A stretch of DNA of 64,000 nt. Origin: Streptomyces asiaticus. GTDB lineage: Bacteria > Actinomycetota > Actinomycetes > Streptomycetales > Streptomycetaceae. Each line of letters begins with the position of its first letter. Within the stretch, counting starts at the first letter, position 1. The stretch covers positions 124,001 through 188,000 of the forward strand of contig NZ_JAGSHX010000006.1 in the NCBI RefSeq assembly GCF_018138715.1. Reading direction: 5' to 3'. Both the position numbers and the translations under genes were made by a program. Below are positions 52,101 through 61,500 of this stretch, in pieces. The notes below the pieces were generated by a model. It had not been told where the DNA came from and searched no databases. It saw only the letters and a program-made list of their open reading frames with translations.

Positions 52101-52523
52101 GATTCCGGCGCGTTCGAGCAATTCCCAGGAGACTTCGAGCAGTTGGCGCTGCTGGGGTTCGGCCGCCAGGGCCTCGCGGGGGCTGATGCCGAAGAAGGTG
52201 GCGTCGAAGCCGTCGGCCCGGTCCAGGAATCCGCCGTGGCGGACATAGCTGGTGCCGGAGTGGTCGGGGTCCGGGTGGAACAGCCCGGTCAGGTCCCAGC
52301 CGCGGTCGGCCGGAAACTCCCCGATCGCGTCCCCGCGCGAGGCGACCAGCTCCCACAGGTCCTCTGGCGAGGTGATTCCGCCGGGAAACCGGCAGGCCAT
52401 GCTGACGATGGCCACCGGTTCCTGGGCACGCTCCTCCATCTCGCGAAGTCGTCGACGCGTCTGCCCCAGATCGGCCGTGACCTTCTTGAGGTACTGGCGG
52501 AGCTTCTCTTCGGTACCCGACAT
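40176..52523 (-). CDS. PKS-B: two modules, KS-AT(mm)-DH-KR-ACP then KS-AT(malonyl)-DH-ER-KR-ACP
   Basis: A 4115-residue bimodular PKS. I start it at ATG 52523 ([14 protein letters not shown]), homologous to the PKS-D start and preceded by GGAGG; the upstream in-frame start at 52559 would overlap PKS-A. Module 1 (about 52430-47110): methylmalonyl AT (GHSQG, YASH), DH HIVAGAALAP, active B-type KR, ACP Ser at 47220-47222. Module 2 (about 47060-40440): AT with GHSIG and HAFH (44851-44868), so malonyl; [22 protein letters not shown] with LGMAPG; active KR; ACP near 40561. The ER carries a low-complexity insert of about 60 residues. Products: methyl-branched E-alkene, then an unbranched saturated unit, matching modules 5 and 6 of a nigericin-type line (C20=C21, C18/C19). 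It ends with a docking tail. Confidence 0.95.
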   Translation of the reverse strand: MSGTEEKLRQYLKKVTADLGQTRRRLREMEERAQEPVAIVSMACRFPGGITSPEDLWELVASRGDAIGEFPADRGWDLTGLFHPDPDHSGTSYVRHGGFLDRADGFDATFFGISPREALAAEPQQRQLLEVSWELLERAGIDPTSLKGTPTGVYAGAGILGFGTPRIEKSAEGYLLTGNTLSVVSGRVAFTLGLEGPAVTVDTACSSSLVAMHLACQALRQGECTLALAGGVTVMTTPNTFVEFSRQRGLAPDGRCKPFAAAADGTGFSEGVGLLLLERLSDAQRNGHQVLAVLRGSAINQDGASNGLTAPNGPSQQRVIRQALINAQLSSAEVDAVEAHGTGTTLGDPIEAEALLAAYGRDRPEDRPLWLGSLKSNIGHTQGAAGVAGVIKMVMALRHQLLPATLHVDEPTPHADWSGGAVRLLTDPVEWPRNERPRRAGVSAFGISGTNAHVIVEQAPEEDVAAPSSVVGGVVPWVVSGRSVEALRGQAGALAERVGGASELSSGDVGWSLVATRSVFEHRAVVVGGDRAGLLAGVEALAGGGSHPGVVRSGVAALAGDVGPVLVFPGQGSQWVGMGAELLGVSPVFAARVAECERALGPFVDWSLSDVLRGVEGAADLGRVDVVQPVLWAVMVSLAAVWAGYGVCPAAVVGHSQGEIAAAVVAGALSLEDGARVVALRSKALRRLAGGGAMASLGVGEERAGQLLSQLGDRAAGVGVAAVNGPSSTVVSGPPVQVAAVVAGCQEAGERARLIEVDYASHGPQVEGIREELLEVLAGVRPVVGGAGEVAFYSTVAGGRVDATGLDTDYWVRNLRERVRFADAVEALLADGHRVFIEASTHPVLLLGMQESFERAGVDAVAVPTLRRDHGGQAQLLHSLAQAFIAGVEVDWRPAFPADPTPRTVDLPTYAFQHQRYWMNASGTAGDPSGLGLVAAGHPLLGAAVELADGSTHLLTGRIAAGGGEGWLGEHIVAGAALAPGAALVEWALRAADEVGCGGVEELALHVPLVLPGSGGLRIQVVVGAPAEDGRRDVRIYSRPDGEAGSGADVGWVCHAEGVLSPGSEAADRSVEGLGGTWPPAGAQPVDLEGFYERSATAGYAYGPSFQGLRAVWRGGADLLAEVALPEAAGDAEGFGIHPALLDAALHPALLLDTEPEQERDGGQVWLPFAWNGVSLWAGGASTVRVRLSPHRDGAGGERGLRLVVADAVGDPVLTVDSLVTRPAAVEQLRAGATRAADGLFVLDWTPLPQPTRTDEPVADRDSWTVLAAEGAGPDLEAVLARLDDGEPVPAVVLAEFPRPDADADAVADLATAGLEMAQRALALVQTWLAEPRLADARLVVVTRGAVDVAESGTDVAAAALWGLLRSAQAENPGRFLLLDLGLALALDLAPALDPGPAADVSADNVRDAVARAMDLDEPQLAVRDGRAWVPRLIRASADSGPEGRDALAALDPDGTVLVTGGTGTLGGLVAEHLVRTWQVGHLLLVSRRGPEAPGARELAARCEELGARVRIAAVDVSDASAVAELVAGIDTDHPLTGVIHASGLLDDAVVTSQTPERLARVWAAKAAGAAHLHTATADLPLSLFAMFSSAAGVLGSPGQANYAAANAFCDALAAHRQAHGLPGLSVAWGLWAQASELTGRLAATDRARMSRSGITAMSSEKALGLLDAACAQGSSLCVAAAVDTAGVARADLPAVLRGLVSGRVRRRAAEGGSSVSGLVAELVGLDAAGRLDVVVDVVRGGVAVVLGFGSLGEVRVDAAFKELGFDSLTAVELRNRLSVVTGLRLPATLVFDYPTPRVLAEYLCARLTGETAGTRAPLAARADADEPIAIVAMTCRFPGGVSSPEELWDLVASGRDAIGEFPTGRGWDLDGLFHPDPDHPGTSYARKGGFLYDADAFDAAFFGINPREALATDPQQRLLLEASWEVLERAGIDPVSLKGSPTGVYAGVMYHDYAAGLSGGDARLEGYAMLASSGSVVSGRVAYTLGFEGPAVTVDTACSSSLVAMHLAAQALRQGECTLALAGGVTVMATPDVFTGFSRQRGLAPDGRCKPFAAAADGTGWGEGVGVLLLERLSDARRNGHDVLAVIRGSAVNQDGASNGLTAPNGPSQQRVIRQALASAGLSASDVDAVEAHGTGTTLGDPIEAQALLATYGQERPAERPLLLGSIKSNIGHTQAAAGVAGVIKMVQAMRHGMLPASLHIDEPSPHVDWGSGAVRLLTEAVEWPNGERPRRAGVSSFGASGTNAHLLLEQATEPIECVTTEPVTSPDHLRIVPWPLSARSAEALRGQAAALAERMAGRPEMSMVDVGWSLASTRSLFEHRAVALGDDRAELLAAVEALATGDPHPGVVLPGSGAAAGKTVWLFSGQGSQRQGMGAGLYDRFPVFATAFDEVCGLLDPHLEHPLGDVVFHGVAERPGLLDHTTYAQTGLFALHIALARLLDSFGVRPDAVIGHSIGEIAAAHVAEVFDLPDACRLVAARATLMGHLPTGGGMATIAATAEELAEDLAAYGGQLGIAALNTPGSTVVSGPIELVADIRATWAAKGRKTRPLTVSHAFHSPLMDPILEPFAQAIDGLTFHRPTLPVLSNLTGEPADEEMATPDYWVRHIRQPVRFHPAVAHIAPETGAFLELGPDPVLATATQHTLQHLAAAADDATADTDEGEGEGQSGAGRPSPLVAATLSRKRPDAHALGHALAQLHTHGTDVGWARWFPADPAPRTVDLPTYAFQRERYWLAARGGVGDVGAAGLQRVEHAHLPAAVGLADGGLVLTGRISAGGAGGWLAEHVMAGAVLAPGAALVEWALRAADEAGCGGVEELALQVPLVLPASGGLRVQVVAGVATEDGRRDVRVYSRPDHDVEPGADPGWVCHAEGILGPPSPQSPERGPVDEPGRAWPPVGAEPVRLDGFYERAEASGYAYGPSFRGLRAVWRDGTDVLAEVALPDAAGDQEGFGIHPALLDAALHPAFLLDRPEEDHDDGRVWLPFAWNGVSLWAGGATTVRVRLSPQRQEAGGADGERGLRVEVADAVGGPVLTVDSLVMRPAAVDQLQTSGGPRVDGLFTLEWTPLPVPAQDTDAERQEPDPADGGRWVVLGPDESGPFVPDAVRHPHLEALVSTLGGDDPAPSVAIAYPPALGDPSGRHVDTDLAAAGLAASERVLELVRGWLAEPRLADARLVLVTRGAVAIDAPEAEGAGDGGVDMAGAAVCGLVRSAQAENPGRFLLVDLDPDAEPLAEDVRGAVACAVRLDEPQVALRAGRLRVPRLIRAGGASSGGVAALVGRPAWRLELTGAATMENVKPVPCPEVLEPLGPHQVRVAVHAAGINFRDALISLGMAPGQTGLGGEGAGVVVDISPEVTGLAVGDRVMGVFDRAFGPTAVTDARMVAPIPAGWTYPQAASVPVAYLTAWYGLVELAGLRAGESVLIHAATGGVGMAAVRIARHLGAEVYATASPAKHGVLEEMGIDQAHRASSRDLDFEEVFREATGGRGVDVVLNSLAGPFVDASLRLLGEGGRLMEMGKTDLRDPERVAEEHPGVTYQVYDLITDAGPERIGRMLGELGELFTTGAAEAAGGTGAAEVAGAAKAAGATGAAAGATGAAELTAATGDTEVTRVTGATGAIEVIRATAAPPPLPVRTWPLSRTREALRHLSQARHTGKLVLDVPAPVDPDGTALVTGGTGTLGALVAEHLVRVWRIGHLLLVSRRGPDAPGARDLAARLTALGARVRVVAADVTDATTVAELVAGVDPEHPLTAVIHAAGVLDDAVVTAQTPERLARVWAAKATAAAHLHTATAHLRLGAFVLFSSAAGVMGSPGQANYAAANAFCDALAAHRQALGLPTVSVAWGLWAESSEMTGGLADADLARMSRSGVTAMAADHALRLLDAASEHGGHQLIAADMDTRVLAAQPVGSIPATLRALAASGAGGAVARRTAAAADARPDDWADRLAGLSAAEQQRAVLQLVRGHVVTVLGHADAEAVQADTNFKELGFDSLTAVELRNRLAAATGLRLPAALVFDYPDAAVLADYLLERIAPAVGTTPGRGGADPVLNELARLETTLIGLEMADDDSAAVTARLEGLLAKWKATRKPAEEEMTAAERLESASAAQVLDFIDNELGVS
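41650..41835 (-). repeat. Low-complexity insert in the ER of PKS-B module 2
   Basis: About 60 extra residues, almost only Ala, Gly, Thr, Val and Glu (units such as GATGAA, VTGATG), separate LGELFTTG from PPPLPVRTWPLSR. The homologous ERs of PKS-A and PKS-C have only three to four residues here. The DNA is built of imperfect repeats around GGCACCGGTGG/GCTCCGG. Confidence 0.85.
45787..46850 (-). repeat. KS block near-identical to 33361-34430
   Basis: Partner copy in PKS-B module 2. The block ends where the AT begins: PKS-B then has a malonyl AT, PKS-C a methylmalonyl AT. Confidence 0.9.
47109..47451 (-). repeat. 343-bp exact repeat of 34689-35031
   Basis: Partner copy in PKS-B module 1 (KR-ACP linker plus ACP). 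The identity breaks at the codon after KR-end residues LPAVLRGLVSGRVRR, where the two differ again. Confidence 0.92.
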
Positions 52524-52539
52524 CAGTTCCGCGCCTCCA

Positions 52540-55500
52540 TCAGGGCAGTTCACGGTCAATGAGCTCGAACATCTCGTCGTCCGAGGCGGCTTCGAGGGCG
52601 TCGAAGTCGGTCGCGCCGGCCGAGTCGCCGGATCCGCCGCCGCCGTTCCACTTCGTCAGCAGGGCGCCCAGCCGTTTGGCGATCCGCTGCCTGCCCTCGT
52701 CGTCCGTGTCGAGGGCGGCCAGGGTGGTGTCCAGCCTGGCCAGCTCGCCCAGGACCGGGTCGACGGCGTCCCGCCCCGGCGGGGTCCCGTCGCCGGGGGC
52801 CAGCCGTTCCAGCAGGTAGTCGGCGAGTACGGCCGCTTCCGGGTAGTCGAAGACCATCCCGGCGGGCAGGCGCAGACCGGTGGCGGCGGCGAGGCGGTTG
52901 CGCAGTTCGACGGCGGTCAGGGAGTCGAAGCCCAGCTCCTTGAAGCTGGCCTCGGCCTGGACGGCGTCCACATCGGCGTGTCCGAGCACCGTGGCGGCGT
53001 GGCCACGGACCAGGTTGAGGACGAGTCGGTGTCGTTCGGCCGTGGACAGGCCCGCGAGCCGGGCGCCCCAGTCGACCTGCCGGCCCTCCCCGGCCGCCGC
53101 CGCGGTGCGCCGTCCGGCGCCGCCACCGCCGCCGGCCGTGGCGGCCAGGGCGCGCAGCGTGGCGGGCAGGCTGTCGGCGGGCAGTCCGGCGAGGGTGCGG
53201 GGGTCCACCTGGGCGGCGACCAGATGGGCACCGCCGTGCTGGACGGCCGCGTCGAGCAGGGCCAGACCGTGCCGGGTGCTGAGGGCGGCCACGCCGGTAC
53301 GGGACATCCGGGCCAGATCCGCCTCGGCCAGGTGTCCGGTCATGCCGCTGGCGTCGGCCCACAGGCCCCAGGCGATCGAGACACCCGGCAGCCCGACGGC
53401 CCGGCGGTGAGCGGCGAGCGCGTCGCAGAAGGCGTTGGCGGCGGCGTAGTTGGCCTGTCCTGGGCTGCCGAGTGTGCCCGCGGCGGAGGAGAAGAGGACG
53501 AACATACCGAGCCGCAGTTGGGCCGTGGCCGTGTGCAGATGGGCCGCGGCCGTGGCCTTCGCCGTCCAGACCCGCGCCAGCCGTTCGGGGGTCTGGGAGG
53601 TGACCACCGCGTCGTCCAGCACACCGGTGGCGTGGATGACTCCGGTCAGCGGATGTTCGGGGTCGACCCCCGACACCAGCTCCGCCACCGCCGAGGCGTC
53701 GGTGACATCCACCGCCGCGAGGCGCACCCGGGCGCCCAGTTCCTCCAGCCGGGCGGCCAGGTCGCGGGCGCCCGGAGCGTCCGGCCCCCGCCTGCTCACC
53801 AGCAGCAGATGGCCGATCCCCCAGGCCCGGACGAGGTGTTCGGCGAGGTAGGCACCCAGGGTGCCGGTGCCACCGGTGATGAGGACCGTGCCGTCCGGGT
53901 CGACCGCGGCGGGGACGTCGAGCACCAGCTTGCCGGTGTGCCTGGCCTGGCTGAGCTGCCGTAGCGCGTCCCGTGCCCGGCTGAGCGGCCAGGGCCGTAC
54001 GGGTGCGGGCCGCAGCACTCCGGCGGCGAACAGCTCGCTCAGCTCGTGCAGCATCTCCCCGATGCGGTCCGGTCCGGCGTCGGGGACCAGGTCGAAGGCG
54101 CGATAGCGGACGCCCGTACGCACGGCGGCGAGGTGTTCCGGGTCGCGGATGTCGGTCTTGCCCATCTCGGAGAGCCGTCCACCATCGGCCAGCAGTCGCA
54201 GGGAGGCGTCGACGAAGGGCCCGGCGAGGCTGTTGAGCACCACGTCGACGCCACGTCCGCCGGTGGCCTCGCGGAACACCTCCTCGAAGTCCAGATCGCG
54301 CGACGAGGCCCGGTGCGCCTGGTCGATGCCCATCTCCTCCAGCACCCCGTGCTTCCCGGGGCTCGCCGTCGCATAGACCTCGGCGCCCAGGTGGCGGGCG
54401 ATCTGCACCGCCGCCATGCCGACGCCACCGGTGGCGGCGTGGATCAGCACCGTTTCGCCGTTTCGCAGCCCGGCCAGGTCCACCAGCCCGTACCAGGCGG
54501 TGAGGAACACCACCGGTACGGCGGCCGCCTGCCGGAAGCTCCAGCCGTCGGGGATCGGCACGACCATGCGGGCGTCCGCCACCGCCCGGGGGCCGAACGC
54601 GCCCTCGAACAGGCCCATGACCCGGTCGCCCACCGCGAGCCCGGTCACCTCCGGGCCGATGTCCACGACCACTCCGGCGCCCTCGCTGCCTCGGAACACC
54701 CCGCCCCCGGGGTACATCCCGACGACGATGAGCGCATCGCGGAAGTTCATGCCCGCCGCGTGCACCGCGATCCGGACCTCTCCCGGCCCCAGTGGCTCGA
54801 GCACCTCGGAGCACGGCACGGGCGCCACGTTGTCCACGGTGGACGCGCCCTCCACGGCGAGCCGCCACGCGGGCTGTGCCACCGGGCCCACCAGACCGCC
54901 GCTGCCGGGGCCGCCCGCGCGCATCAGGCGGGGTGCCCACACCCGGCCGGAGCCCACCGCCACCTGCGGTTCGTCCAGGGCGACTGCCCTCAGCACACCG
55001 TCCAGCACCGCCGCGCCGATCTCGTCGGGGTCGGGCGCGCCGTGCGGATCGCGGTCGAGCAGGATGAACCGGTCCGGGTTCTCCGCCTGTGCGCTGCGCA
55101 GCAGCCCCCACACGGCGGCACCGGCTGTGTCCACGGCCCCGGAGCCGGGGTCCTCCGCCACCGGGCCACCGGCCGCGACCGCGCCGTGCGTCACCACCGC
55201 CAAGCGGCTCTCGGCCAGCCGGGGTTCGGCCAGCCAGCCCCGCAGCAGGTCCAGGGTGCGCCGTACGGCCGCCAGGGCCTCGGCCTCCGCTGCCACGATG
55301 TCCACGGCCGTCGACGAGGCAGGTACGGCGGTCAGCGCCACCGAGGGCACGGGTGTCCCGGCGTCGATCGCCGCGACAAGGGACTCCAGGTCCGGGTGGC
55401 GGACCACGCCCGAGGGGGCCCGGTCCAGGCCCTCGGAGCCCAGCGCCACCCAGCCGCCGTCCCCGGCCACCGGCCGTGGCAGGCCCGTGTCCGCGCCGGG

Positions 55501-58500
55501 CGTCGGCTCGGGGAGCGGGATCCAGTCCAGGGTGAACAGCCCGTCCACGGCGCCTCGTCCGGCGGTCCGCAGCTGATCCGTACGGGCGGGGCGCAGCACC
55601 AGCGAATCGACGGTCAGAACCGGGTCGCCCACGGCGTCGGCCACGGCGATCCGCAGCGCCCGCTCGCCGTCCGCGCCCTGCTCATGCGGGGACAGCCGGA
55701 CGCGTACGGTGGTCGCTCCGGCGGCCCACAGCGCCACCCCGTTCCAGGCGAACGGCAGCCACACCTGGCCGTCGTCGTGCTGCTCCTCGGGACGGCCGGG
55801 CTGACCGGGCCGGTCGGTGCGGTCGGTCCGGTCGGTCCGGTCGGTCCGGTCGGTCCGGTCGAGGAGGGACGCCGGGTGCAGCGCGGCGTCCAGCAGCGCC
55901 GGGTGGATGCCGAATCCGGCCCGGTCGCCCGCGGCTTCGGGCAACGCCACCTCGGCCAGCACATCCGCGCCGTCGCGCCACAGCTTGCGGACACCCTGGA
56001 ACGCGGGCCCGTATCCGTATCCGGCGGCCTCGGCACGCTCGTAGAAGCCGTCCATGTCCACCGGCTCCGCGCTCGGCGGGGGCCAGGCCCCGGCGGGCTG
56101 GGGTGCCGGTTCGCCGTGGGGGCCGAGCACGCCGACCGCGTGGCACACCCAGACCGGGTCCGCGGTGGTTTCGGCGTCGCGGTCGGGCCGGGAGTACACC
56201 CGTACGTCACGGCGTCCGTCGTCGGCGGCCTCGCCCACCACCACCTGGACGCGCAGCCCGCCGGTGTCGGGGAGGACGAGCGGGACCTGGAGGGCGAGTT
56301 CCTCCACCGTGCCGCAGCCCGCCTCGTCGGCGGCCCGCAGCGCCCATTCGACCTGCGCCGCGCCCGGGACCAGCCGGGCGCCCGCCACCACGTGTTCGCC
56401 GAGCCAGCCCTCGCCGCCACCGGCCGTCAACCGTCCGGTGAGCAGATGGGTGCTGCCGTCGGCGAGTTCCACGGCCGCGCCGAGCATCGGGTGGTCCGCG
56501 GAGACCAGGCCGAGGTCGGTGGGGTCGCCACCCCGGCCCGGGGTGGCCTCGAGCCAGTAGCGCTCGCGCTGGAAGGCGTAGGTGGGCAGCGGCACGGTGC
56601 GGGGCGCGGGGTCGGTGGGGAACAGGGTGGTCCAGTCGACGTCGGCCCCCGCGGTGAACGCCTGGGCCAGCGACCGCACCAGCTGGGCGAGATCGCCGTG
56701 GTCCCGGCGCAGGGTGGGGACGGTGGCGGCGGGGACACCCGCCTCCTCGAAGCTCTCCTGCATGCCCACCGTGAGGACGGGGTGGGTGCTGGCCTCGATG
56801 AACACCCGGTGACCATCGGCCAGCAGCGCCTGGATGGCCTCGGCGAACCGCACCCGCTCCCGTAGATTCCGCACCCAGTAGTCCGTGTCCAGCACGGAGC
56901 CATCGGCACGGGCACCGGTCACGGTGGAGTAGAACACCGCCCCGGAGGATCCGGGCGCCTCGACCGGCTCAACTCCCCTGAGCAGCTCGGTGAGTTCCTC
57001 GGCGATCTCATCGACCTGGGGACTGTGCGAGGCGTAGTCCACCTCGATCATCCGCGCCCGTTCCCCGGTGTCACGGCAGGCCGCCACGGCGGCGGCCACC
57101 TGCTCCGGCGGGCCGGACACCACCGTGGAGGCGGGGCCGTTCACGGCGGCCACGACGACGGCGGTGGCGCGGTCGCCGAGCCCGGACAGCAGATCCGTGG
57201 CCTGCTCCTGGCCCACACCGAGAGAGGCCATGGCCCCACCGCCGGCCAGTTGGCGCAGCGCCCGGCTGCGCAGGGCCACGATCCGGGCGCCGTCCTCCAA
57301 GGTCAGCGCCCCGGCCACGCAGGCGGCGGCGATCTCGCCCTGGCTGTGGCCCACGACGGCGGCGGGCCGCACTCCATGGCCCGCCCATACGGCGGCCAGG
57401 GACACCATCACCGCCCAGAGCACCGGCTGCACCACATCCACCCGGCTCAGATCGCCCGCGCCGTCCACGCCGCGCAGCACATCGGTGAGCGACCAGTCGA
57501 CGTGCGGCGCGAGCGCTCGTTCGCACTCCGCCACCCGGGCGGCGAACACCGGTGAGGCGTCCAGCAGTCCGGCGCCCATCCCGATCCACTGCGAGCCCTG
57601 GCCCGGGAAGACCAGCACCGGGCCCGCGCCACCCGTGGTGGCGGCCGTGCCGGTGTGCACGACGCCCGGGTGTGTCTCGTCGGCCGCCAGCGCCTCGACG
57701 GCCGCCATCAGTTCGGCGCGGCTCTCGCCGACGACCACGGCGCGGTGGTCGAACAGGGTGCGGGAGCGGATGAGGGACCAGCCCACCTCGACGGGTGGGG
57801 CCGAGGGGCCGGTGGTCAGCCGCGCGGCCAGCGCCCGCGCCTGGTCCCGGAGCGCGCCCGCGCCCCGTGCGGACAGCACCCAGGGCACCACCCGGGGGCC
57901 ACCGGACTCGGGCTCCTGCTCGGTGCGTTCGGCCCGGTCGGGGGCCTGTTCCAGGATCACATGGGCGTTGGTGCCGCTGATGCCGAAGGACGACACACCG
58001 GCCCGGCGCGGACGCTCGTCCGTCGGCCACTCGACCGCCTCGGTCAGCAGCCGCACTCCGTCGTCGTCCCACTCCACGTGCGGGCTGGGCTCGTCGATGT
58101 GCAGCGAGGCGGGCAGCAGGCCGTGCCGCATCGCCATCACCATCTTGATCACACCCGCCACGCCCGCGGCGGCCTGCGTATGACCGATGTTGGACTTGAT
58201 GGAGCCGAGCCACAGCGGACGGCCCTCCGGCCGCTCCTGCCCGTACGTGGCCAGCAGCGCCTGCGCCTCGATGGGATCGCCGAGCGTGGTGCCCGTGCCG
58301 TGCGCCTCGACCACGTCGACGTCGGCCGGGGAGAGCCGTGCGGTGGCCAGGGCCTGGCGGATCACTCGCTGCTGGGAGGGCCCGTTCGGCGCGGTCAGAC
58401 CGTTGGACGCGCCGTCCTGGTTGACCGCCGACCCACGGATCACCGCCAGCACCTCACGGCCGTTGCGGCGCGCGTCCGACAGCCGCTCCAGGACGAGCAG

Positions 58501-61500
58501 GCCGATGCCCTCGCCCCAGCCGGTGCCGTCGGCGGCCGCCGCGAACGGCTTGCAGCGGCCGTCCGGGGCCAGGCCGCGCTGCCGCGAGAACTCCACGAAG
58601 GTGTTCGGTGTGGCCATCACCGTGACGCCACCGGCCAGGGCCAGGGTGCACTCCCCCTGCCGCAGCGCCTGCGCCGCGAGATGCATGGCCACCAGCGAAG
58701 ACGAACACGCCGTGTCCACCGTCACCGCGGGCCCCTCCAGGCCGAGGGTGAACGCCACCCGGCCGGAGGCGATGCTCGGTGTGCTGCCGGTCATCAGCCG
58801 GCCCTCGACGCCCTCCGGGGTGCGGCCCAGGAAGCGGCTGCCGTAGTCGTCGTACATGACCCCCGTGATCACCGCGCAGGCGCTGCCACGCAGGCTCACG
58901 GGGTCGATGCCCGCGCTCTCGAACGCCTGCCACGCCGTCTCCAGCAGCAGCCGCTGCTGGGGGTCGGTGGCCAGCGCCTCGCGGGGCGAGATCCCGAAGA
59001 ACTCGGCGTCGAACCTCGGCGCCTCGTAGAGGAATCCGCCCTCGCGGGCGTAGCTGGTGCCGGTGTGGTCCGGGTCGGGGTCGAAGAGGCCCCCCAGGTC
59101 CCAGCCGCGGTCCCCGGGGAACTCCCCGATCGCGTCCACGCCCTCGGCCACCAGCCGCCACAGCTCCTCGGGGGAGCCGACGCCGCCCGGGTAACGGCAG
59201 GCCATGCCGACGATGGCGATCGGGTCGTCGTCGGTGGCCACGACGGCCGGCGTCGTCGGGAGCGGTGTCCCCGCCGGTGCGCCGGCCAGCCGCTCCCGCA
59301 GGAAGCGCACCAGGGCGTCGGGGGTCGGATAGTCGAAGATGACGGTGGCCGGAATCCGGGTGCCGGTGGCCGCGTTGAGCCGATTGCGCAGGTCAAGTGC
59401 CGTGAGCGAGTCGAAGCCGAGGTCCTGGAAGGCCCTGCCCAGGTCGATGGCCTCCGGTGCGGGATGGGCGAGCACGGTGGCCACCTGGTCGCGCACCAGC
59501 TCTCCGATGAGCCGGTCCTGCTCCTCGGTGGACAGCCCGGCGAGCCGCCCGGACAAGGAGCCCGGCCCGGTGTTCCGCGCGGCCCGCGCGGGGACGTGCA
59601 CCAGCCGCCGCAGCACGGGCGGAAGTGGCCCGGCGGCGGCCCGGGTGCGCAGCGCCGCGAGGTCGAAGCGCGCGGGGACGAGCGTGGGGTGGTCGGTGGT
59701 GAGCGCCGTGTCGAGCAGCGCCAGCGCCTGCTCGTCGGAGACGGCGGCGATGCCGGAGCGGGCCATCCGGGCGAGGTCCGCGTCGTCCAGGTGGCCGGTC
59801 ATGCCACCGGCGGACGCCAGCAGCCCCCAGGCCAGCGTGTGGGCCGCCCGCCCTTCGGCGCGGCGGTGTTCGGCGAGGGCGTTGAGGAACATGTTGGCCG
59901 CGGCGTAGTTGGCCTGGCCACCGTTGCCCATGATGGAGGCGGCGGAGGAGAACATCACGAACGCGGCCGGATCCATGTCCCGGGTGAGCCGGTGCAGATG
60001 CCATGCGGCATCCAGCTTCGGGGCGAGGACGGTGTCGAGTTGCGCGGGCGTCATGGCGGTGACCACACCGTCGTCGAGCACCCCCGCGGCGTGGACGACG
60101 GCGGTCAGCGGATGCTCTTCCGGGACGGTGGCGAGCAGGGCGGCCACCGCCTCGGGGTCGGCGGCGTCGCACGCGGTGACACGTACGTCCGCCGCGCCCA
60201 GCGCGGTCAGTTCGTCCGCGAACGCGTCGATGTCCTCCGTGATGCCACCGCGCCGGCTGACCAGCAGCAGATGGCGGGCGCCGTGTGCGGTGACCAGATG
60301 GCGGGCCACCAGCCGGCCCAGCGCTCCGGTGCCGCCGGTGATCAGTGCGGTGCCGTCCGGGTCGAGGGCGCGGGGCGGGGTGTCCTGGCCGGGGCGGACG
60401 GTGACCAGACGGGGCACGTGGGCCGTTCCCGCCCGCACCGCCACTTCGGATTCGGCAGCGGCGACGGCGGCCGGAAGGGCGGTGCGCAGGGCATCGCGCG
60501 ACGCGGGGTCGTCGTCCAGGTCGAGCAGGAGGATGCGCTCGGGGTGTTCGGCCTGGGCGGCGCGGACCAGGCCCCATACGGGCGCGGTGGTCAGGTCGGC
60601 GGGCGCGTCTCCGGGGCCGGTGGCGACGGCGCCACGGGTGGCGATGACCAGCCGGGCCCCGCTGAATCGCTCGTCCGTCAGCCAGGTGCGCAGGTCGCCG
60701 AGGATGTGATGGACCGCCGCGCGTACGCGGCCGGGCGTCTCGTCGGGGTGTGATGAGGTGTCCGGTGCGCCGGGGCATTCGAGGACGACGATGTCGGGGG
60801 CGGGCTGTCCGCCGTCGAGGGCGGCCCGCAGGGCGGCCAGGTCCGGATGGGACGGGAGGGCCGGGTCCGGGTCCCGGGATCCGACGAGCGCCCAACTCGC
60901 CGAGGGCAGGGCGGTGCCTGGGTTGGTGTCGGTGTCGGTGTCGGTGGAGACCGGATACGGCTGCCAGTCCAGGCGGTACAGCGGGGCGTCGGCCGTGGCG
61001 GCGCGGGCCGAGCGCCAGCGGTCGGCTGAGACCTCCCGCAGCCCGAGGGCGTCGATGGTGGCCACGGGCGCGCCGTGGTCGTCGGTCAGCCTCAGGGTGA
61101 TGGTGTCCGGGGCGGTGGGGGTGATGCGTACGCGCAGCCGGGTGGCGCCGGTGGCGAAGAGCCGCACCCCGCCGAAGGAGAACGGCAGCCGGACGGTCCC
61201 CTCGGCGCCGTCCGGCGCGTGATCACCTGCAAAACGGCCGGAGCCGCCGAAGAGCTCCTCCACCGGGTGCAGGGCGCTGTCGAGCAGGGCCGGGTGCAGC
61301 CCGTAGCCGTCGGCCTCACCGCGCCGTTCGGGGGCCAGACGTACCTCGGCGAACATCTCCTCGCCCAGCCGCCATGCGGAGTGCAGCCCCCGGAAGGCGG
61401 GCCCGTACGCGTACCCCTGCGCGGCCAGGCGCTCGTACAGGTCCGCCACATCGACCGGGACGGCCCCGGCCGGTGGCCAAGCCGTGGCCGACGACGGCTC

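Noticed and set aside
52524..52559. Upstream start for PKS-B at 52559
   Set aside because: It would overlap the PKS-A stop and add 12 residues before the docking helix. The ATG at 52523 has GGAGG and matches the PKS-D start.
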